NCBI GenBank assembly: GCA_015243575.1 | Contig: CP042469.1 | Location: 1,326,929 to 1,390,928, forward strand | Length of the DNA stretch: 64,000 nucleotides | Reading direction: 5' to 3' | Source: Clostridiales bacterium | Lineage (GTDB): Bacteria > Bacillota > Clostridia > Peptostreptococcales > Anaerovoracaceae | Shown: in pieces, positions 33,272-41,322 of the stretch | Numbering within the stretch: position 1 is the stretch's first letter | Layout: every line of letters starts with the position of its first letter | The notes under the pieces: generated by a model | What the model was told of the DNA's origin: nothing | Database searches by the model: none | The model's input: only the letters and a program-made list of their open reading frames with translations | Translations under genes and position numbers: made by a program

Positions 33272-34648
33272 TTATTCTACTTCTATGTCCGTAAAGAAAT
33301 ACTCCAGAATTTCTTTATAATCAAACCCTTGCTTCGCCATCTCTACAGCGCTGTCCTGGGGCATACCCACACCATGACCGTATCCATAGCCGTTGAATTC
33401 AACAGTTCCGTTTGTTACTGTTTGGATCGGCTCTGAGGATCTGGTTCCGAGTAGGATTGTAACCTGGCCGTTAGAGCCAAATACACCCTCCGCATCTATT
33501 TTACTAGCTTTTCCGGAATCACTGATTACATACAGTTTTGCATCTGCGTCTGATTCGGTTACCCTTAGACCATTGCTGATGTTCCATGTACCGTTACCAA
33601 CGCCTGATGAGCTTCCTTTTCCAAGGGTAAACATATTTGATTTGATAATTGTTGCGCCTAAAACATTTCTGATATTTTCTTTCTTCAGGTAAACGGTTGA
33701 ACCACTTCCAACAATCTTCAGTTCGGAAACCGCGCCGGTATTATTATAAGCATTTATAGATACCGACTGAATGGTTCCCGGTGAAAATCCGGCAGATTCC
33801 AGCTTAGTCTTAATGATTTCAAAGGATAAGCTGGTACTCCAGGGGTAACTGGGACTGTACTCATCCTTTACTGCTCTCAGATATGGAAGCTTTCCCGACC
33901 ACACATCTTCTGAATTCTGCGTATATCCCCCACTGTTTTTATAATAGAAGGCAGAGACCGGTTCTCCGTCATAAAGGAGAAATTCCCCTTCCGTCTCATC
34001 CGTCGCTTTATTTGTGGCATCAAATTCACCCGAATATCCCTTGTAAACCTGACAATGGGTAGAAGTACAAAGGTCAAACCCATCTGCGGAATGCTTTCCC
34101 AGATTTTGCTCCGCGTAGCTTCTGGCTACAACTGCCTGGGCTTTCAATGCTTCCTTAGGGTTGGTATAACCCAATTCAGAATTCAAAATTCCATATACAT
34201 AATGCTCCAGACGGATAACATTAATCACGGTCATGGTACCGTTAGATTTTCCCAAAAATTGTACACCACCTCTATATGGCGTTCCGTCATAATATATAAC
34301 TCCGTCATCATCATAATCGGCAGGCATAATACAGCCGGAGGAACCCATATCAGCAGACAACAAAATACCATCCTTATCTTTGACGACAATATTTCCATTT
34401 TCATTTGTAATTACAATCTCATTATACGCGGGGAGCGGCATTCCTTCTTCAAAGCGTCTCCCATCAATGGTTCCAAGAAGAAATCCTTGATCTGATTTTA
34501 GAATTCCAGTCGAGACACAATTGCTTCCAAATTTCAGCCCGATCTTTAAATAATCACGTTTCGATGCTGCATCAGCCTGATATCCACTGCATAAGGGCAG
34601 GAGCAGTGTGAACATAATAATCATTATGGTAAATCTGACGTGTTTCAT
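33272..34648 (-). CDS. SpoIID/LytB-domain protein, exported
   Basis: Exported protein of 458 residues related to the sporulation peptidoglycan transglycosylase SpoIID and to LytB. A signal-like helix spans residues about 6-22. The SpoIID domain begins with LEHYVYGILNSELGYTNPKEALKAQAV (in parts: GILNSELGYTNPKEALKAQA), carrying the catalytic Glu, followed by ARSYA and STHCQVYKGYSGE, AFYYKNSGGYTQNSEDVW and the ending GYGYGHGVGMPQDSAVEMA. I chose the ATG at 34648, four bases after GGGAAG-TAGA; an in-frame ATG at 34660 is also possible. In Clostridia such a gene sits between ruvB and queA, as here. It is longer than SpoIID itself, so a general cell-wall role is possible. Confidence 0.9.
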   Translation of the reverse strand: MKHVRFTIMIIMFTLLLPLCSGYQADAASKRDYLKIGLKFGSNCVSTGILKSDQGFLLGTIDGRRFEEGMPLPAYNEIVITNENGNIVVKDKDGILLSADMGSSGCIMPADYDDDGVIYYDGTPYRGGVQFLGKSNGTMTVINVIRLEHYVYGILNSELGYTNPKEALKAQAVVARSYAEQNLGKHSADGFDLCTSTHCQVYKGYSGEFDATNKATDETEGEFLLYDGEPVSAFYYKNSGGYTQNSEDVWSGKLPYLRAVKDEYSPSYPWSTSLSFEIIKTKLESAGFSPGTIQSVSINAYNNTGAVSELKIVGSGSTVYLKKENIRNVLGATIIKSNMFTLGKGSSSGVGNGTWNISNGLRVTESDADAKLYVISDSGKASKIDAEGVFGSNGQVTILLGTRSSEPIQTVTNGTVEFNGYGYGHGVGMPQDSAVEMAKQGFDYKEILEYFFTDIEVE

Positions 34649-34768
34649 TCTACTTCCCATATTCCTTCATTGATTTCAGCTTTTTTCACACCATATTCCG
34701 TAAAAAGCTGATGTATTGTATTCTATGCGAATTCCATTTTCATGCGAATGACATCGCACCATCGCAGA

Positions 34769-35791
34769 TCACATCGTAATCTGCTTATCTGAAGGACATT
34801 CCAACCCAAGATGGCGATAAGCCAGCTCCGATGCCATCCTTCCCTTTTGCGTACGGTGTAAAAATCCAGCTTGGATTAAATAAGGCTCATAGACATCCTC
34901 GATGGTAACCCTTTCTTCACCGATGGAAGCGGAAATCGTATCAATTCCCACAGGGCCCCCATGGAACCGTTCAATAATGATTTTTAGAATTTCACGGTCT
35001 AGATTTTCAAGTCCCTGAGCATCAATTCCCAGCGACTGCAGTGTCTGATTCGTTATTTCAAGATCTATGGTGCCGTTGCCCTTTACCTGGCTGAAATCCC
35101 TGACTCTTTTCAGGAGTCGATTCGCGACACGCGGTGTTCCCCTTGATCGCCTTGCCATTTCGGTCAGGGATTCATCGTCGATCCCGATGTTTAAAATATC
35201 TGAGGAACGCTTGATGATCTTTTTCAGCTCATCAATGGTATAGAGTTCGAATTTACTCAGCACCCCGAAACGGTCTCGAAGCGGTGCGGAAAGACTGCCA
35301 GCTCTGGTGGTGGCACCGATCAGAGTAAATTTTGACAAGTCCAATCGGATAGACCTCGCGGAGGGGCCTTTCCCAATGATAATATCCAAAGCATAATCTT
35401 CCATCGCAGAATACAGTACTTCTTCAACAGAACGATTCAAGCGGTGAATTTCATCAATGAAAAGCACATCGTTATCATTGAGATTTGTCAGTATGGCCGC
35501 AAGATCCCCTGCTCGTTCAATGGCTGGACCGGAAGTGATCCGAAGGTCTACGCCAAGTTCATTGGCGATAATTCCTGCTAATGTTGTCTTTCCAAGTCCC
35601 GGAGGACCATAAAAAAGTACGTGATCCAGCGGTTCACGGCGAATTTTCGCAGCCTCAATGAAGATCTGCAGATTTTCAGTCACCGCTTTTTGCCCGATAT
35701 ACTCCAGAAGTTTTTTAGGACGTAAACTGAGCTCAATTCCTTCCTCCTCAAAGTTCTTATCGGGTGATGTGATCCTTTCTTCAAAATCCAT
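34769..35791 (-). CDS. ruvB: Holliday junction branch migration helicase RuvB
   Basis: AAA+ motor of the RuvABC recombination complex, 340 residues. Walker A is [11 protein letters not shown], Walker B is LFIDEIHRL, sensor 1 is [11 protein letters not shown], and the arginine finger region is APLRDRFGV. The C-terminal winged helix has [17 protein letters not shown]. It starts four bases after ruvA and AGGAAG precedes the ATG. The three ruv genes are complete and in order C, A, B. Confidence 0.97.
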   Translation of the reverse strand: MDFEERITSPDKNFEEEGIELSLRPKKLLEYIGQKAVTENLQIFIEAAKIRREPLDHVLFYGPPGLGKTTLAGIIANELGVDLRITSGPAIERAGDLAAILTNLNDNDVLFIDEIHRLNRSVEEVLYSAMEDYALDIIIGKGPSARSIRLDLSKFTLIGATTRAGSLSAPLRDRFGVLSKFELYTIDELKKIIKRSSDILNIGIDDESLTEMARRSRGTPRVANRLLKRVRDFSQVKGNGTIDLEITNQTLQSLGIDAQGLENLDREILKIIIERFHGGPVGIDTISASIGEERVTIEDVYEPYLIQAGFLHRTQKGRMASELAYRHLGLECPSDKQITM

Positions 35792-35795
35792 TCCG

Positions 35796-36383
35796 TTATC
35801 TTCCTATCCCTTTCAATGCCCTCTTTATGTATTCTTCTACAGAAAGATGCTCCTCACTGACTTCAGCAAGGGCAGTAATCGCCTCGCTTCTGCTATAGCC
35901 AAGGCTGATCAGCGCGTTGATTGCTTCCGTTTTTCCCGAGTCTGAAACAGTTTTTTCAGCTGCTTCTGCAAGTCCGCCTACAGCACCCATCTTATCTTTC
36001 AATTCAAGCGTAATTCGCTGTGCAATTTTTTTACCGATTCCGTTTGCTTTTGTTAAAGCTGCTGCATCTTCAAAGACGATTGCCTTTTTGATTTCTCCCG
36101 CTGGCATGATCGACAGGATGGACATGGCTGCCTTTGCTCCCACCCCATTTACTGTAATAAGCTTTTTAAAAAGCTCTAGTGTTTCCTTGTCATGAAAGCC
36201 GTAAAGACTGACATCGTCCTCCCTGACAGCCATGACGGTATAAATCATTACAGTTTGGCCGCTTTCTGCAAGGTAGACGGGAGAATTATCGGGAACAAAG
36301 ATCTCATAACCGATACCGCCTGTTTCGATGACGATTCCGCCTTCGAACCGCATTGCTGCCACGCCTTTGATATAGTGAAACAT
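35796..36383 (-). CDS. ruvA: Holliday junction DNA-binding subunit RuvA
   Basis: Junction-recognition subunit, 195 residues. Domain I (1-62) is an OB fold with [10 protein letters not shown]; domain II holds two helix-hairpin-helix motifs ([16 protein letters not shown] and [13 protein letters not shown]); domain III (about 150-195) is the RuvB-binding helical bundle with [22 protein letters not shown] precedes the ATG. It lies between ruvC and ruvB. Confidence 0.96.
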   Translation of the reverse strand: MFHYIKGVAAMRFEGGIVIETGGIGYEIFVPDNSPVYLAESGQTVMIYTVMAVREDDVSLYGFHDKETLELFKKLITVNGVGAKAAMSILSIMPAGEIKKAIVFEDAAALTKANGIGKKIAQRITLELKDKMGAVGGLAEAAEKTVSDSGKTEAINALISLGYSRSEAITALAEVSEEHLSVEEYIKRALKGIGR

Positions 36384-36477
36384 ATGGTTCTCCTATCATT
36401 TATACTTCAACCGCAGATACGAAATCTATTGATCCATCTCTGGCGGTTCCCTGATCTTCTATTTTAAATTCAGATTC

Positions 36478-36987
36478 TTATTTGCCAAGTGCCTTGTAGC
36501 GCTCAACTTTGCTTAAATGTCCCGCACAATTGCCATGACAGATGGCAGCTGCAAGTGCATCCGCGGTATCGTCAGGCTTTGGAACTTCATTCAGATTCAG
36601 TATCGTCTTTACCATAAACTGAATTTGCTTTTTTTCTGCTCTTCCATACCCTGCGAGACCCATTTTAATCTCTAAAGGAGTATATTCTCTGATCTCAAGA
36701 CCAGAGTTCGCACACGCCAGTATGGCAACGCCTCTCGCTTGTCCAACAAGAATTGCCGTCTTTGAGTTGGTATTAAAGAACAGTTCCTCAATGGATACCA
36801 CATCAGGTTCAAATTCCTGAATAATATCCATTAGGTTCGTGTACAAATGTTTCAACCGATCGGGCATTTCCATGGAGGAATCCGTTGTAATCGCTCCATA
36901 TCCGCAAACGGAAAAACGATTGCCCTTCATATCTACGATCCCGTAGCCCAATATCGCATAGCCCGGGTCAATTCCAAGTATTCTCAT
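36478..36987 (-). CDS. ruvC: Crossover junction endodeoxyribonuclease RuvC
   Basis: Holliday junction resolvase with an RNase H fold, 169 residues. The catalytic acids fit ILGIDPG (Asp7), SIEELFF (Glu) and the C-terminal KPDDTADALAAAICH pair. I chose the ATG at 36987, six bases after GGAG; the longer open frame upstream is not needed and would start 27 codons before the conserved MRILGID. The gene leads the ruvCAB series and is divergent from argR. Confidence 0.95.
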   Translation of the reverse strand: MRILGIDPGYAILGYGIVDMKGNRFSVCGYGAITTDSSMEMPDRLKHLYTNLMDIIQEFEPDVVSIEELFFNTNSKTAILVGQARGVAILACANSGLEIREYTPLEIKMGLAGYGRAEKKQIQFMVKTILNLNEVPKPDDTADALAAAICHGNCAGHLSKVERYKALGK

Positions 36988-37213
36988 AAAAAACTCCAAT
37001 ATAGTATACCATAATTTGAATGCAGTGTCTTCCCTACATTTTAGCATAAGAAACATATGTTTGTCCATTTCTATCTGCCAATTCGCTCCATTTCAAAATG
37101 GTTATAAAGGAATAGGGATTTCCTCTGTTCGGGGCATGAGAGCAAAATAATTTGCAGTTGCCTTTATAGTTTATGAATAAACTTCTAAATTTTGTAAATT
37201 CATTTCTTTTTAG

Positions 37214-37241
37214 TTGAATCGTGTTCGAATTGTGTTATAAT
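37214..37241 (+). promoter_or_regulatory. Promoter candidate upstream of argR
   Basis: TTGAAT (37214-37219), 16-base spacer, TATAAT (37236-37241). It lies 150 bases before argR; the leader would contain the long hairpin at 37292-37335 and the ARG-box-like sequence. Confidence 0.5.
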
Positions 37242-37291
37242 AGTTTCATCCGGCAACCGCTTGTATTGCTGAGAAAAATACGCTATTGCAG

Positions 37292-37373
37292 CATAAATTT
37301 CAATCCGCCAACACCGTTTGAAATTGAGATTTATGTTATAATAATTATAACAAACACTCAATAATTATTCATT
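37292..37373 (+). promoter_or_regulatory. argR leader: long hairpin, palindrome and ARG-box-like site
   Basis: CATAAATTTCAAT (37292-37304) pairs with ATTGAGATTTATG (37323-37335) with one mismatch. Directly after comes the perfect palindrome GTTATAATAATTATAAC (37335-37351), which contains a TATAAT. At 37358-37371 TCAATAATTATTCA differs by one base from the ARG-box core TGAATAATTATTCA, 20 bases before the argR start. ArgR autoregulation is the simplest reading. Confidence 0.55.
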
Positions 37374-37390
37374 TTGAAAGGAAGTGCAGC

Positions 37391-37840
37391 ATGAGATATT
37401 CTAGGCAAAACAAGATACTGGATATTATAAACTCGCACGAGGTTGAAACACAGGAAAGACTGGTATCCCTGCTAAGAAAAAGTGGGTACAAGGTAACCCA
37501 GGCTACCATTTCCAGAGACATCAAAGAGCTGCAGCTGGTAAAAACACTTTCTTCATCAGGGAAATACAAATATACTGTCGGCGCAAGTGTAGATCAACCC
37601 ATATCGGACAGATATATTAAAATTTTTAAGGAAACCATACAAACCGTGGCTTATTCCGGCAATATTATCGTGGTAAAGACGCTAAGCGGTTGCGCTAACG
37701 CTGCCGCAGAGGCAATCGATACCCTTGGAATTCCTAATGTCGTCGGAAGTATCGCAGGCGACAACACGATCTTTATCGTGGTCAATGATCCTTCCAATGT
37801 ATCTTCACTTGTTAACAGGTTTAACGAAATGATCAGATAA
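37391..37840 (+). CDS. argR: Arginine repressor ArgR
   Basis: Arginine-responsive regulator, 149 residues. The N-terminal winged helix (1-70) includes TQERLVSLLRKSGYKVTQATISRDIKEL (in parts: SGYKVTQATISRDIKEL). The C-terminal hexamerisation and arginine-binding domain includes GCANAAAEAID and GSIAGDNTIFIV with the Asp-rich arginine site. GAAAGGAAG precedes the ATG. recN follows after ten bases, the standard argR-recN pair of Bacillota. ARG-box-like sequence just upstream suggests autocontrol. Confidence 0.96.
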   Translation: MRYSRQNKILDIINSHEVETQERLVSLLRKSGYKVTQATISRDIKELQLVKTLSSSGKYKYTVGASVDQPISDRYIKIFKETIQTVAYSGNIIVVKTLSGCANAAAEAIDTLGIPNVVGSIAGDNTIFIVVNDPSNVSSLVNRFNEMIR

Positions 37841-37850
37841 GGAGAAAAGC

Positions 37851-39482
37851 ATGATTTCTCACATTCGCATCAAAGACTTTGCAATTATCGACCAGGTTGA
37901 GCTTGACTTTGACGACGGACTGAATATCATCACCGGAGAAACAGGCGCAGGTAAATCAATTATCATTGAAGCAGTGAGTCTGGCTTTAGGAAGCCGAGCA
38001 GACACTGCTTATATTCGTTCGGGGAAGGAAAAAGCTATCGTTCAGATGGTCGCAGACCTCGGAGGGGATGAGTTTGTAATTACCCGGGAGCTTTCCGCAA
38101 ATGGAAAAAACGTCTGCCGGATTAATGATGAAGTGGTCTCGCTGGCTCAGCTTTCCAAGCTGTGTAAAAAAATTGCCGATGTTCATGGTCAATATGACCA
38201 TCAATCCTTGCTGAATCCTGAAAATCATTTAAAGCTCATCGACTCATACCATGGAAGAGTCATATCACCTGCTGCGGAAACCGTGGCCGATTTGTATCAA
38301 TCTTATGCGGAAATCAAGCAAGAATTAAGCACACTGCGCTCAAATCAAGCAGATACAGAACGCAAGCGTGATTTCATGCGGTTTGAATTAGACGAAATCG
38401 AAAAAGCAAAACCAACTCCTGATGAAGATAAGGAGCTGTCAGAGAAGCTCAATTTACTTCAGAACAGCGAAAAAATTTATCAAAACCTATCCAGTGCCTA
38501 TGATCTTCTCTATGCTTCAACTCCGTCCTCACTGGAAGGCCTGGGAAAAAGCCTGCACCTGATACAGGAAATCGGCAGCTTCTCCCCTGACATCCATGCT
38601 TTTTCAGAAGAATTATCCGACGCTTACTATAAACTGGAAGATCTGACAGGCGAAATCAGGAAGTACCGGGATGGAATATCCTTCTCGCCTGAATTGCTTG
38701 AGGAGACGATTAAGCGTCTTGATGTGCTTGATGCTCTGAAAAGAAAATATGGTGGTTCCATTGAAAATGTACTCGAGTACCAACGTAAAATTATTTCCGA
38801 ACTGGATCGAATTGATAATATAGACGTTACGCTGGACAAGCTGATGAAAAACCAGTCTCTCACGGAAAAGAAACTTTCTGAGGCATGCAAAGCACTTACT
38901 GATCTGAGAAAAAAAGCAGCTCTTGAGATTGAAACTCAAATCAACCAGCAGCTGAAAGAGCTAAATTTCAAAGACGCTGTTTTTATCGTGAAGTTTTATG
39001 ACCATGAAACAGCAGAAAAATATACTGCAAACGGTGTGGACCGGGTGGAATTCCTCATCACCACCAATAAGGGAGAAACACCGAAGCCTTTGGTGAAGAT
39101 TGCTTCCGGCGGTGAAATTTCCAGAATCATGCTTGCCTTCAAACAAATCATCGGTGATTTTGATGCCATACCAACCATGATTTTTGATGAAATAGATGTG
39201 GGTATCAGTGGGATCACTGCAAGCATCGTCGGTAAAAAGCTTCTGGATATCTCCAAACATCATCAGATCATCTGTATCACCCATCTGCCACAGATCGCTG
39301 CATTTGGAGATCATCATTATAAGATAGACAAGGTGACGTCCGGAGAAAATACCCATACCATTGTATATCCCCTCACTCAGGAAGAAAAGATTGAGGAAAT
39401 TGCACGACTACTTGGTGGAATTAACATTACAGAAACAACCTTAAAAAGTGCTGGTGAACTCCTCTCCCTTTCAAAAAGATAA
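37851..39482 (+). CDS. recN: DNA repair protein RecN
   Basis: SMC-like ATPase of double-strand break repair, 543 residues. Walker A is ITGETGAGKSIIIEA near residue 30, the coiled-coil middle spans about 150-370, and the C-terminal half carries the signature LVKIASGGEISRIMLA and Walker B PTMIFDEIDVGISG, then QIICITHLPQIAAFGDHH. The length is slightly below the usual 550-570. AAGGAGA precedes the ATG. A terminator follows at 39534. Confidence 0.96.
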   Translation: MISHIRIKDFAIIDQVELDFDDGLNIITGETGAGKSIIIEAVSLALGSRADTAYIRSGKEKAIVQMVADLGGDEFVITRELSANGKNVCRINDEVVSLAQLSKLCKKIADVHGQYDHQSLLNPENHLKLIDSYHGRVISPAAETVADLYQSYAEIKQELSTLRSNQADTERKRDFMRFELDEIEKAKPTPDEDKELSEKLNLLQNSEKIYQNLSSAYDLLYASTPSSLEGLGKSLHLIQEIGSFSPDIHAFSEELSDAYYKLEDLTGEIRKYRDGISFSPELLEETIKRLDVLDALKRKYGGSIENVLEYQRKIISELDRIDNIDVTLDKLMKNQSLTEKKLSEACKALTDLRKKAALEIETQINQQLKELNFKDAVFIVKFYDHETAEKYTANGVDRVEFLITTNKGETPKPLVKIASGGEISRIMLAFKQIIGDFDAIPTMIFDEIDVGISGITASIVGKKLLDISKHHQIICITHLPQIAAFGDHHYKIDKVTSGENTHTIVYPLTQEEKIEEIARLLGGINITETTLKSAGELLSLSKR

Positions 39483-39533
39483 CGTTGTATTGAATATAAT
39501 TGAACCATGAATAAAATTGAACCATGATCATTT

Positions 39534-39563
39534 AAGAAGGCTTTTCGCGAAGTCTTCTTTTTC
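39534..39563 (+). terminator. Terminator of argR-recN
   Basis: AAGAAGGCTT / AAGTCTTCTT arms with one mismatch and a 6-base loop, ending in TTTTTC, about 50 bases after the recN stop. Confidence 0.75.
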
Positions 39564-39649
39564 TGTTAATTATATAACATTTTTAATCATAATCCAAAAG
39601 CTTCACCTAAGTTTTCAAATCATTTAATGCCTCTTTGCCTTTAAATATA

Positions 39650-39757
39650 TTGACCATCCTTTTGTTTTCGATTATAATAGCGTAAGTCGGTTGATTATTT
39701 ATTAACAATCTTATCAGAATAACCAATTTGATTTTATGATGAATCATTGTTCCGACT
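39650..39757 (+). promoter_or_regulatory. Promoter and structured leader of the uracil permease gene
   Basis: Strong sigma-A promoter: TTGACC (39650-39655), 17-base spacer, TATAAT (39673-39678). The leader of about 110 bases has AGTCGG (39685-39690) complementary to CCGACT (39752-39757), which would close a 60-base AU-rich domain. No PyrR-binding sequence or known riboswitch was recognised. The rest of the 312-base gap shows only the recN terminator. Confidence 0.6.
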
Positions 39758-39794
39758 GACTTGTTACTAGTATTTTAAGCATAAGGAGAACAAA

Positions 39795-41066
39795 ATGAAA
39801 GAACAACGCAGAATTATTCAGGTTCAGGAAAGAGTACCTTTAGCTCAGGGTATTCCACTTAGTATCCAGCACACTTTCGCTATGTTTAGTGCATCTGTTC
39901 TGGTTCCATGGCTCTTTGGAATCAATGCTTCTATCGTCCTTTTGATGAATGGAATCGGTACACTGATATTTATTTTTATGACAAAAGGCAAAGCACCTGC
40001 ATACCTTGGTTCCAGTTTCGCATTCTTATCCCCCACGTTCTTGCTTCTTGCCAATCCAGAATTAGGCTATCAATATGCATTGGGAGGCTTTGTTGTAACC
40101 GGACTTATTTTCTGCGCAGTCGCACTTATTATTAAAGTAGTCGGCACTGCGTGGATCGATGTATTACTTCCGCCAGCGGCAATGGGTCCCATTGTTGCTC
40201 TGATTGGTCTTGAGCTAGCCGGTACTGCTGCAAACAATGCAGGCTTACTTACAAACGAAACCTATACTTCCATCAATCCTAAGTTCGTAATTGTTTTTGC
40301 AATTACCATTCTATTTGCTATTTTCGGACAGGTACTTTTCAAAGGTTTCCTTGCCGCTATCGCAATTTTGATTTCCATCATAGCAGGCTACGTTGCATCA
40401 CTCGCTCTGGGACTTGTTGATTTTTCACCAGTGGCAGAAGCTTCTATCTTTGCACTGCCGAACTTCATGTTCCCGATTTTCGACTTGCCCTCCATCCTGA
40501 TTATCGTGCCTGCTTCACTGGTTGTAATTTCAGAGCACATCGGTCATCAGGTAGTAACCAGTGAAATCGTTGGCCGTGATTTGATCAAAGATCCCGGACT
40601 TCACCGTTCCCTGTTGGGTGATGGTATTTCCACTACCCTTTCCGGTCTTTGCGGAGCAGTTCCAACAACTACTTACGGCGAAAACATCGGGGTTATGGCT
40701 GTGACACGAGTTTACAGTGTATGGGTCATCGGCGGTGCAGCTGTTTTCTCCATCGTTCTCGCATTTATTGGAAAAGCTTCTGGACTGATCAACACAATTC
40801 CCGGTCCTGTTATGGGAGGGATCAGCTTTCTTCTTTATGGGATGATTGCTGCCTCTGGATTGAGACTTTTGGTCGACAAAAAGGTTGATTACAGCAGAAG
40901 CCGCAACCTGGCACTTTCTGCGGTTGTATTTGTAACAGGACTATCCGGGGCATTTATTCAGATTGGGGAAGTTCAGTTAAAAGGGATGTGCCTTGCTACG
41001 ATCGTAGGAATGGCATTAAGCCTCGTCTTCTACATGATTGACAAAGCAAACCTTGCTAACGATTAA
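39795..41066 (+). CDS. uraA: NCS2-family uracil permease
   Basis: Nucleobase:cation symporter of the NCS2 family in the cytoplasmic membrane, 423 residues with about 12 to 14 helices. UraA-type landmarks are LSIQHTFAMFSASVLVPWL near the start, the substrate loops PAYLGSSFAFLSP, and PSILIIVPASLVVISEHIGH with the conserved Glu-His, then GDGISTTLSGLCGAVPTTTYGENIGV. Those favour uracil over xanthine. AAGGAGA precedes the ATG. It has its own promoter and a strong terminator, with no pyr genes nearby. Confidence 0.92.
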   Translation: MKEQRRIIQVQERVPLAQGIPLSIQHTFAMFSASVLVPWLFGINASIVLLMNGIGTLIFIFMTKGKAPAYLGSSFAFLSPTFLLLANPELGYQYALGGFVVTGLIFCAVALIIKVVGTAWIDVLLPPAAMGPIVALIGLELAGTAANNAGLLTNETYTSINPKFVIVFAITILFAIFGQVLFKGFLAAIAILISIIAGYVASLALGLVDFSPVAEASIFALPNFMFPIFDLPSILIIVPASLVVISEHIGHQVVTSEIVGRDLIKDPGLHRSLLGDGISTTLSGLCGAVPTTTYGENIGVMAVTRVYSVWVIGGAAVFSIVLAFIGKASGLINTIPGPVMGGISFLLYGMIAASGLRLLVDKKVDYSRSRNLALSAVVFVTGLSGAFIQIGEVQLKGMCLATIVGMALSLVFYMIDKANLAND

Positions 41067-41117
41067 TAAGCAACCATTACAGCATATGATACTGAAAAAT
41101 AAGTACGAATAAGTTTG

Positions 41118-41160
41118 AAAGAAAACTGCCGGCAGCAATTTCCGGCAGTTTTCTTTTGCT
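41118..41160 (+). terminator. Terminator of the uracil permease gene
   Basis: AAAGAAAACTGCCGG / CCGGCAGTTTTCTTT, a 15-bp stem with a short loop, followed by TGCTTTT, about 50 bases after the stop codon. Confidence 0.92.
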
Positions 41161-41271
41161 TTTAAATTATTGTAGTCAATGTCCCCGTTCAGCTTTGCTT
41201 TGATTGAAAAAAGCAGTCAGTTATTTCTACCAGTATTGTGTTTCGACAGGAATAACGCAGCTATGAGAGAA

Positions 41272-41306
41272 CCAAAAAGAGGCTGCCTCAAAATGAGACA
41301 ACCTCT
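41272..41306 (-). terminator. Terminator of the ispH-S1 gene
   Basis: Minus strand AGAGGTTGTCTCA / TGAGGCAGCCTCT with two mismatches, a 3-base loop, then TTTTTGG. It lies 17 bases after the stop codon. Confidence 0.8.
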
Positions 41307-41322
41307 GGTTGTAATACGATTA

